Under the pieces are notes generated by a model. That model saw only the letters and a program-made list of their open reading frames with translations, was not told where the DNA came from and did no database searches. DNA of 6,999 bases from Promethearchaeota archaeon (GTDB lineage Archaea; Asgardarchaeota; Lokiarchaeia; Sigyniarchaeales; SOKP01). Numbering within the stretch: position 1 is the stretch's first letter; the number at the start of each line of letters is the position of its first letter. The translations under genes were made by a program, and so were the position numbers. This document shows positions 1 to 5,598 of this stretch, piece by piece. The stretch covers positions 1-6,999 of the forward strand of contig DXJM01000345.1 in assembly GCA_019057355.1 (NCBI GenBank). The letters run 5' to 3'.

Positions 1-1
1 T

Positions 2-133
2 CCCGAATTGGGCATGGCTGACATGAATGGAATGGCTCCATTAGATCATGCTCCGAATTCCAAATCTATGGAATCGATAAAAATATTATATTCCAAATTA
101 AGGAAGCTAAAGAAAGAATTATTCGATTTATAG
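2..133 (+). CDS. C-terminal tail of an unrecognised protein (5'-partial)
   Basis: An open frame enters from the left edge and ends at a TAG at 131-133, giving 43 residues. It is the only one of the six frames that stays open across this stretch. The first part is rich in methionine and small residues (LGMADMNGMAPLDHAP), like a flexible linker. The last part (SMESIKILYSKLRKLKKELFDL region) is a strongly charged amphipathic helix with Leu/Ile/Tyr spaced every three to four residues, which would suit a short coiled coil or a protein-contact helix. I do not recognise the family, and the rest of the protein lies outside the window. It converges on the amidohydrolase gene with only 11 bases between the two stop codons, so it is probably not part of the minus-strand operon. 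It could be a chance open frame, but its composition is protein-like. Confidence 0.55.
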   Translation, partial: PELGMADMNGMAPLDHAPNSKSMESIKILYSKLRKLKKELFDL

Positions 134-144
134 AAATTAGAATC

Positions 145-1848
145 CTATTTTGAGGAATATACTTCTTTTCCCCTGTGATATGTCTTGAGAACTTTTAGAT
201 CACTCAAGCTTTCAATAGGATGAGCCGTGATATCGCGATTTAAGACAACAAAATCGGCGAGCTTGCCTTTTCTCAAGCTTCCTTTTACCTTTTCTTGACC
301 TAAAGAATAAGCGGCATTAATGGTAAACATCTTGAGTGCTTCAAAGGGAGTGATAGATTGTTCGGAAATGAAATTATTGCGAGTGACACAAAGTCGAATT
401 GAATTCAATACATCAAGTTTTTCAATGGGTGCATCAGATGCTCCGGCAAGGATGATACCATGGTCGATAATATCTCTGAAGGGATACAAGTGCTTTATTC
501 TTTCTGGACCAATTCTCTTCTCTATCCACTCGTGTTCACTTTCTATAAAAGTGGGCTGTGAAACGATGACTATTCCTAATTTTGCTATTCGTTTCATTGT
601 GTCTTTATCAAGCAGTGAAGCATGTTCTATCCTGCATCTTATTGCATTTTTATCGATATTAAGGCTCTTATCTGGAACGTGAGTAGCTAAAATGTCCTCA
701 TAAATATCGACAACTATTTTGTTTGCTACGTCCCCTATGGCATGACATGCCAAATGGAGGCCACATTTATAACAATCTCTAAAAATCTTATAAATAGCAT
801 CTTTATCCATTACCAACATTCCCTTGTTTCCATCGGTGGAGTCTGTGAATGGCTCATTCATAAATGCTGTTGATGCTCCAAAAGAACCATCCAACCATAA
901 TTTAACACCTGCCACGACATGTCGATTGCGTTCACCAAATAATGTAGAAAATCTTTTTTTTGTTTGGAGAATTTTTTTAGCTCTTGGACATACCAAAAAA
1001 AAAACTAGATCTGATTCAATATCGCCTTGATCGATAAAATATTTCATGATAGGCATTTCTAACGCGCTCATTTCTCCAGCAATTCCAAACTTATCGGTTA
1101 AATGTATTATTATACCACATGTTGTAATTCCATGTGATAGTAATTCATCTGAAAACGCGATACAGGCTTCTTTTAATCTATCTTGTGAAGGAATGCTCAC
1201 GTTTTTCAATGCAAAATACGTTGCACCTTCTGTAAAAATTCCTGTTGGATTTCCATTAATATCTACTTGAATTTCACCAGAACCTATCTCAACATTCTTT
1301 ATGGAGTCTCTATCCAAGTTCATTATTTTTAAAGCTTCTGAATTTACACAGCATTTATGACCATCATGTCTCATGATAAAGACGGGTCTACTGGAACACA
1401 TTTTATCTAACTTGTATCGATCAGGAAAGATCCTCTCATCTGGATCGTTAAAATTATCTTCAAGAAGATCAAAACAAACAATCCATTCTCCTCCTATTTT
1501 TTTTTCATTTTCACGTTTTAATAATTCAGTTAACTTGCTATAACTCCTAACGTCCGATAGTTTTAATTGAATTTTAAAATAAATGGCAATAACGGGATGC
1601 ATGTGCGCATCTATAAATCCAGGAACCACGCAGGTACCACATAAGTCAATTTCCTTCATTCTAATATTGTCCTTGTAATTATCCTCTATATTATCTATAA
1701 ACGAGGCGATTTTAGATCTAACTTCTTTTACTTTTCCAACCGCAAATATAGTTTCATCTACAATGCAGATTGAGTCAGCCCTGGTATTATTATCATCCAC
1801 GCAAACTATTATTCCATTATAATACAAGCCAATATCAATACTTTCCAT
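145..1848 (-). CDS. YtcJ/NfdA-like metal-dependent amidohydrolase (amidohydrolase_3 family)
   Basis: A 567-residue protein, close to the usual 520-560 of this family, with ATG start and TAG stop. An N-terminal beta-sandwich half (residues 1-75) leads into the metal-binding strand GFIDAHMHP (His82, His84). Further hallmarks are HDGHKCCVNSEAL (161-173), the VKLWLDGSFGAS strand (Lys316, Asp320), HLACHAIGD (His365, His369), RIEHAS (Glu408, His409) and GASDAP (Asp472). The C-terminal segment TINAAYSLG...GSLRKGKLADFVVLN (509-537) closes the sandwich. All expected metal and active-site positions are kept, so it should be a working cytoplasmic hydrolase. Characterised relatives cleave N-substituted formamides or other N-acyl bonds, and most members have no known substrate. 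It is the last gene of the four-gene cluster, 27 bases after the PLP-enzyme gene. Its own upstream GGGATGATT is only a weak ribosome-binding match. The family is sure; the substrate is unknown. Confidence 0.93.
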   Translation of the reverse strand: MESIDIGLYYNGIIVCVDDNNTRADSICIVDETIFAVGKVKEVRSKIASFIDNIEDNYKDNIRMKEIDLCGTCVVPGFIDAHMHPVIAIYFKIQLKLSDVRSYSKLTELLKRENEKKIGGEWIVCFDLLEDNFNDPDERIFPDRYKLDKMCSSRPVFIMRHDGHKCCVNSEALKIMNLDRDSIKNVEIGSGEIQVDINGNPTGIFTEGATYFALKNVSIPSQDRLKEACIAFSDELLSHGITTCGIIIHLTDKFGIAGEMSALEMPIMKYFIDQGDIESDLVFFLVCPRAKKILQTKKRFSTLFGERNRHVVAGVKLWLDGSFGASTAFMNEPFTDSTDGNKGMLVMDKDAIYKIFRDCYKCGLHLACHAIGDVANKIVVDIYEDILATHVPDKSLNIDKNAIRCRIEHASLLDKDTMKRIAKLGIVIVSQPTFIESEHEWIEKRIGPERIKHLYPFRDIIDHGIILAGASDAPIEKLDVLNSIRLCVTRNNFISEQSITPFEALKMFTINAAYSLGQEKVKGSLRKGKLADFVVLNRDITAHPIESLSDLKVLKTYHRGKEVYSSK

Positions 1849-1875
1849 AGAAAATCATCCCAAACTAAATTTTTT

Positions 1876-3042
1876 TTATTTATTTTCAGTTTTATTATCA
1901 ATGTAAAATTTATGAAATTTTTTAGGTAAATTCTCCCATGTCAAATGGATCTCATGCAAATAATGACTTAAATCATTAGAATTAAAGGTGTTCCAAAATA
2001 AAACCTTTTTATCTTTATTTTCTTCCTTTTTGAGAAAATCTAACATGGCAGCAACCGTTTTACCCGTATATGTTGTTTCCAAAACAAATCCTTTTTCATA
2101 TCCCTCAAGATTCATCAATAAATTTATGGAAGCCTTACCATCTGGTGTTTCCGATCCATATCCAGTACCTAAATACCCGTAGATGATTTTAAAATCATCT
2201 TCTCTTATGGTTAATTTTGGAAAGGATTTGTCCTTTTCATTCAAATATTTAATGACCTTATTACAATTTTGTAGCATTGCTTTTTTATTGTTGAATGCTT
2301 TATCTCCAACTGAAACGGCATGTATCTTGGTCTTCAATTTTAACAATTTACATCCTACAATTAATCCTGCCGCGGAACCGCAAGAGGCACAAGGAATGAA
2401 GATGATATCAGGCTCTGGGATAACGCCTTTCTTTATCTGTTCATGCAACTCAAAAGCAGCTTCGATGAATCCAATTGTTCCAATAGGTGTTCCGAGACTA
2501 AAAAATAATGAGCCCCCTGGAAAAATAATATATATCTTCGGATGTATCATTTTAAACCATAAGATTTTTAATAACAGTCCATAGTAAGTAGATGAAAAAC
2601 ACATCTTTTTTGGGTTAAAATAATTGAATAATAACAATGAATTTTGAACATGTTTGGTCAAGGGTTGCCCCGATAAAAATAAATAATTCTTCAAGGGGGG
2701 ATATATTTTTCTTGAGATTATTTGAGCTGCAAGAACTTGGTTTGATCCAATGCCACCGATCAGCATAATTGTGTCTCTTTTTTTCTCTGTTATCCTTCCA
2801 AATAAAAATTCAAATTTTCTGATTTTATTTCCACCATATGTATCATGATTTTTATCATCCCTTTTAATGTATACAGCTCCCGTGGATAGATGTACTTTCG
2901 ATTCCAAATTAGATAGTCTATCGATTGGAATGGTATTGCTATTCAGAAGAGGTATCCAAGATACTTTCTTTTTTAATTTTGGATATTGGCTAAATAAAAA
3001 TAAAATTCTTTCTCTCATGTCTTTTTCATTGAAATTCTTCAT
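1876..3042 (-). CDS. PLP-dependent enzyme of the D-cysteine desulfhydrase / ACC deaminase family
   Basis: A 388-residue fold-type II pyridoxal-phosphate enzyme. The segment YIKRDD (58-63) followed by YGGNKIRKFEFL (69-80) marks the cofactor lysine as Lys73. IGGIGSNQ (95-102) holds the Ser100-Asn101-Gln102 triad. FPGGS (174-178) and the glycine loop CASCGSAAGL (218-227) would bind carboxylate and phosphate. GTGYGSETPDG (292-302) gives Tyr295, and TTYTGKTVAAM (323-333) is the final family motif. ACC deaminases usually read GPEYG where this has GTGYG, so D-cysteine desulfhydrase-like or D-amino-acid ammonia-lyase chemistry is more likely than ACC deamination. It is about 50 residues longer than typical (about 330), mainly from a longer N-terminus and a hydrophobic stretch at 140-172. 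The usual HTGG-like end motif is replaced by WNTFNSND (350-357). Its ATG overlaps the end of the M28 gene by 17 bases, suggesting coupled translation. Substrate unknown. Confidence 0.9.
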   Translation of the reverse strand: MKNFNEKDMRERILFLFSQYPKLKKKVSWIPLLNSNTIPIDRLSNLESKVHLSTGAVYIKRDDKNHDTYGGNKIRKFEFLFGRITEKKRDTIMLIGGIGSNQVLAAQIISRKIYPPLKNYLFLSGQPLTKHVQNSLLLFNYFNPKKMCFSSTYYGLLLKILWFKMIHPKIYIIFPGGSLFFSLGTPIGTIGFIEAAFELHEQIKKGVIPEPDIIFIPCASCGSAAGLIVGCKLLKLKTKIHAVSVGDKAFNNKKAMLQNCNKVIKYLNEKDKSFPKLTIREDDFKIIYGYLGTGYGSETPDGKASINLLMNLEGYEKGFVLETTYTGKTVAAMLDFLKKEENKDKKVLFWNTFNSNDLSHYLHEIHLTWENLPKKFHKFYIDNKTENK

Positions 3043-4210
3043 TTAATTTATTAATTACATCAATACATAATGTAATGCTTTTTTTTAAACCTCGCCTTGA
3101 TACAAGAGAAATCGTATCATTTTTAGTGTGGGTATATTTAATCAACCTTTTCGAGCAATCTAACCAACATGCTTCAAAGCCTGCTCGAACTATTGGCATG
3201 CAATCAGACCAGGCACCCGCAGGAAGGTAAATCTCTTTAAGTGATATATTTAATTCTCGTGCAGATTTAAAAAATAGGTTTTTAAGTTTTAGCGAGCACT
3301 TTTTCTTTGGCATTCCATAGCTCGTTATTAATCGAAAGGGCTCATCACTCCCCAGAGAATCCAAATTGATAAAAAAAGAATGCATAGGATCGAATTCTCT
3401 CCCATGATTTTTCATGAAGGTTTTTGCTCCACCCAGATTCAATTCTTCCGAGCTAGTGGCCATAAAGAGCAAATCGATATTTTGAAGTGGATAATTTTTA
3501 TATACTCTTAAGATTTCAACAAGAGCTCCTATTCCCGCAGCATCATCTGTTGCACCTGGGGAAGAATTAATAGTTTTATTGAAGTAATTTAACGCTCCTA
3601 TACTCGTCAGGATTATACTAATACTTAATAAAATGTTTAAGGCAATAAGATCAGGAATAACAAAAAAAATTTTTATCATGCTAAAAATAAGAAAGAATAT
3701 ACCCATTATGAGATATCCAAAAATCGTGATTATATAGAGCGAAATCAAAAGAGTTTTAGGAAAGATTTGACCTTTTGAATCGTAGTGAGCAATAAGGATG
3801 ACTATAGCTTTAGAATTAATGCTATTTAATTTTACATAAACATTTTCTGTTTCAAAATTATTTGCTTCCCTCTTGGATAAACTAATTTCCCTTGGATTTA
3901 ACATACGTAAACACTTGACACCTATTATAAAAAAAAATATGGTCAATAACAGAGTAATCCAAGAATTAAAATATAACGAAATTGCTATTGTTATTAAATA
4001 AATTCCGACAGGAATAAATGCCCATCTTGCGATGTTCCAAGAATGCATTGAGGTTTTAAATTTTTCACGATGAATGGTTTCTTGATTAATTTTACTGAAC
4101 TCATCTATCACGATGGCAGTTGCATTTTTTTCATTAGTAGTTCCAACCAATCTTGGAAATGATAACCTTTGTATAACCTTAAGGACATTATTTTCATCAA
4201 TAGCCATCAT
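3026..4210 (-). CDS. Membrane-embedded M28-family zinc metallopeptidase
   Basis: A 394-residue protein with a complete M28 (aminopeptidase Y/S type) dizinc site: His142 in LIAHYDS, Asp222 in GATDDAAG, the catalytic pair Glu255-Glu256 in ATSSEELNLGG, Asp284 in INLDSLG and His361 in YTHTKNDT. The N-terminal part (FPRLVGTTNEKNA, 18-30) also looks like the start of an M28 domain. Two hydrophobic hairpins interrupt the domain: about 61-80 with 84-103, and about 153-180 with 183-210. The second lies between the first two zinc ligands, stretching a spacing normally near 12-20 residues to 80. There is no signal peptide, and an even number of helices would leave both catalytic halves on the same, probably cytoplasmic, side. 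It would cleave N-terminal residues or amide bonds of small peptides or acylated amino acids. ATG ATG begins the gene, so either Met may be used. It lies 28 bases after the enolase-superfamily gene. Confidence 0.9.
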   Translation of the reverse strand: MMAIDENNVLKVIQRLSFPRLVGTTNEKNATAIVIDEFSKINQETIHREKFKTSMHSWNIARWAFIPVGIYLITIAISLYFNSWITLLLTIFFFIIGVKCLRMLNPREISLSKREANNFETENVYVKLNSINSKAIVILIAHYDSKGQIFPKTLLISLYIITIFGYLIMGIFFLIFSMIKIFFVIPDLIALNILLSISIILTSIGALNYFNKTINSSPGATDDAAGIGALVEILRVYKNYPLQNIDLLFMATSSEELNLGGAKTFMKNHGREFDPMHSFFINLDSLGSDEPFRLITSYGMPKKKCSLKLKNLFFKSARELNISLKEIYLPAGAWSDCMPIVRAGFEACWLDCSKRLIKYTHTKNDTISLVSRRGLKKSITLCIDVINKLNEEFQ

Positions 4211-4238
4211 GGAATAACACTTTAAAAGACAACATGAT

Positions 4239-5423
4239 TTAGATTTTTAATTCAATTGTTTCTCCCGTGGCATATTTTTCTAAGGCATTTTCATCAAGTT
4301 CTACGCCCCAACCATTTCCTTCAGGTATTTTGGCTGTTCCTCCTTCGTAATTTAATGGTTTTATTATTAAATCATCTTCAATCATCTCGTGACCAAATAA
4401 TTCAATAGCATGACCCAAGGAATGGAATCGTGCGGCTGCAAGGTGAATTGTCATCGCAGAAGAAATACCCAGAGGTTGATTGTGTAATACAACACCCAAA
4501 TCTAATCTTTCTGCAAAATTGAGTGCCTTTATGGCATTCGTAACCCCTCCAGGACGTTCTGTATTAATACCAATAACTTCAATCGCTTTCATTTTAACCA
4601 GCGATACGATGTCTTGTAAAGAAAATTGACCTTCATGTGCCATCAAGGGTGTTTTTACTTTTTTTTGCACATATACCATGCCTGCATAATCATTAGCTCG
4701 AACTGGTTGTTCAGCAACATCTATTTCAAACTGTTCAATTTTATTAATCGCTTTAACGGCCATGGTGGGATTATATGCTTGATTATAATCCGTTCTTAAT
4801 CTTATTTGAGGACCGATATATTCTCTGATGATCTTGGCGATTTCATAATCTTCTTGAATACCTTTTCCCAGTTTGATACGAAATGTCTTAAATCCTTTTT
4901 TTAAGAAACTCCTTGTAATTCCTTTCATCATCAAGGGATCGGCTAATGGAATAAGGGCTGTAAGCGGGATCTCGTCAATACACTTCCCACCCATAAATGC
5001 GTGAGCTGGCTGGGAAGTAATCTTTCCCATTAAATCATAACAAGCCATGTCAAGGATACCCTTTGGAATTTCATTCCTGGTGACATTAGAATCCATCCTT
5101 CGCGAAATTCTTTCGGTATTAAAAGGACTTTCACCTAAAATATATTTAGATAATCCTTTTGAGATAGAATGAATAATTTGTTCTGGTGATATCCCGGATT
5201 CAGGGAGCCAGACAAAAGCATCTCCCAATCCCATGGTGCCTTCGTTAGTAATTAATTTACAAATCACAAAATCCCCACCCAACCACTCATCTTCAGAGGG
5301 GATTGCCATTCCTAATCCCCCTTGTGTTTCTTCCAAGGCCTTCGCTACATATTCCTTAAAAGGAACGTGTATTGGTGTTAACTCAATTTTTACTATTCTT
5401 TCTTCCAATTTAACGTGCTTCAC
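4239..5423 (-). CDS. Enolase-superfamily enzyme (mandelate racemase/muconate lactonizing type)
   Basis: A 394-residue protein of normal family length, with an N-terminal capping domain (1-about 140) and a barrel domain. Metal ligands are Asp212 (TDYNQ), Glu238 (AEQP) and Glu264 (MAHEG). The catalytic KxK strand is FRIKLGKG: Lys184 matches the second lysine, and Arg182 replaces the first. The GG of INTERPGG (286-293) places Asn287 where mandelate racemase has Asp270 and muconate/dipeptide enzymes have a lysine. His314 in VLHNQPLGISSA fits the position of mandelate racemase His297, and Glu341 (IELFGHE) fits the last strand. Such enzymes remove the proton next to a carboxylate, then racemise, epimerise or dehydrate. 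The lack of a second lysine and of a DxD motif argues against a dipeptide epimerase. The start is GTG at 5421-5423; no ATG is available in frame until Met39, which would cut the capping domain. It is the promoter-proximal gene of the four-gene cluster. Substrate unknown. Confidence 0.92.
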   Translation of the reverse strand: MKHVKLEERIVKIELTPIHVPFKEYVAKALEETQGGLGMAIPSEDEWLGGDFVICKLITNEGTMGLGDAFVWLPESGISPEQIIHSISKGLSKYILGESPFNTERISRRMDSNVTRNEIPKGILDMACYDLMGKITSQPAHAFMGGKCIDEIPLTALIPLADPLMMKGITRSFLKKGFKTFRIKLGKGIQEDYEIAKIIREYIGPQIRLRTDYNQAYNPTMAVKAINKIEQFEIDVAEQPVRANDYAGMVYVQKKVKTPLMAHEGQFSLQDIVSLVKMKAIEVIGINTERPGGVTNAIKALNFAERLDLGVVLHNQPLGISSAMTIHLAAARFHSLGHAIELFGHEMIEDDLIIKPLNYEGGTAKIPEGNGWGVELDENALEKYATGETIELKI

Positions 5424-5453
5424 CTGATTTGTTGAATCCCTTAAAATACTTCC

Positions 5454-5477
5454 AAGATATAAAGATATTAAGATATC
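5454..5477. repeat. Three tandem 8-base repeats (AAGATATN)
   Basis: The plus strand reads AAGATATA, AAGATATT, AAGATATC in direct succession, i.e. seven fixed bases repeated exactly every eight. They lie 31-54 bases upstream of the GTG start of the minus-strand operon and overlap its TATA-like box. This is seen directly; a role as a regulator binding site is inference, and simple AT-rich sequence bias is the alternative. Confidence 0.6.
5456..5463 (-). promoter_or_regulatory. Probable archaeal TATA box for the four-gene operon
   Basis: Read on the minus strand this is TTTATATC, close to the archaeal TTTAWATA pattern. Its centre lies about 36 bases before the GTG start codon. With the usual 25-base spacing, transcription would begin near 5433, giving a leader of about 10 bases, which agrees with the absence of a clear ribosome-binding site. 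No distinct purine-rich BRE is visible upstream of it. Confidence 0.45.
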
Positions 5478-5533
5478 CTAAAAAGAAAAATGTGTTGTTG
5501 TATTCTAAATATGAATGGTCCTTAATAAAAACA

Positions 5534-5549
5534 TTTTAATATATTAAAA
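5534..5549. promoter_or_regulatory. Perfect 16-base palindrome, candidate TATA box/operator of the transporter gene
   Basis: TTTTAATATATTAAAA is identical to its reverse complement. The flanks ACA and CGT extend the symmetry to 22 bases with one mismatched pair. It contains a TATA-like core whose centre is about 58 bases before the transporter ATG, which would place the transcription start near 5567 with a leader of about 32 bases. It may be a TATA box, a repressor site, or both; being symmetric, it could also fire leftwards. Confidence 0.45.
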
Positions 5550-5598
5550 CGTGATAATTCTAATTATTATCTGCCATATTTAGAGAAAATTTAAAATT

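Larger units (their letters stand above)
5424..5598. promoter_or_regulatory. Divergent control region between enzyme operon and transporter
   Basis: These 175 bases separate the GTG start of the minus-strand operon from the ATG of the plus-strand transporter and contain no coding frame. They are very AT-rich. They hold a TATA-like box for each direction, three tandem 8-base repeats near the operon side and a perfect palindrome near the transporter side, all described separately. The arrangement would let one regulator control both units; no regulator gene is in view. Confidence 0.7.

Noticed and set aside
143..156. Possible hairpin TCCT-ATTTTG-AGGA at the convergent junction as a terminator
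   Set aside because: Only four base pairs with no adjoining run of T; too weak to call.
320..682. Plus-strand open frame of 120 codons opposite the amidohydrolase gene
   Set aside because: Antisense shadow of conserved C-terminal amidohydrolase coding sequence; no family resemblance or promoter.
995..1004. A run of ten A on the plus strand (and nine T at 1497-1505) inside the amidohydrolase gene, possible frameshift or slippage sites
   Set aside because: Conserved family motifs are in one frame on both sides of each run, so the gene is intact; such runs are expected in this AT-rich DNA.
2183..2584. Plus-strand open frame of 133 codons opposite the PLP-enzyme gene
   Set aside because: It is antisense to a gene with a full set of conserved motifs, has no recognisable domain, and its composition mirrors the opposite strand.
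1876..3042. ACC deaminase as a specific assignment
   Set aside because: The GPEYG glutamate linked to deaminase activity is glycine here (GTGYG), so only the broader family is supported.
4239..5423. Dipeptide (Ala-Glu) epimerase as the assignment for the enolase-superfamily enzyme
   Set aside because: The second catalytic lysine is absent (Asn287) and the DxD motif expected near the end of the barrel is not seen.
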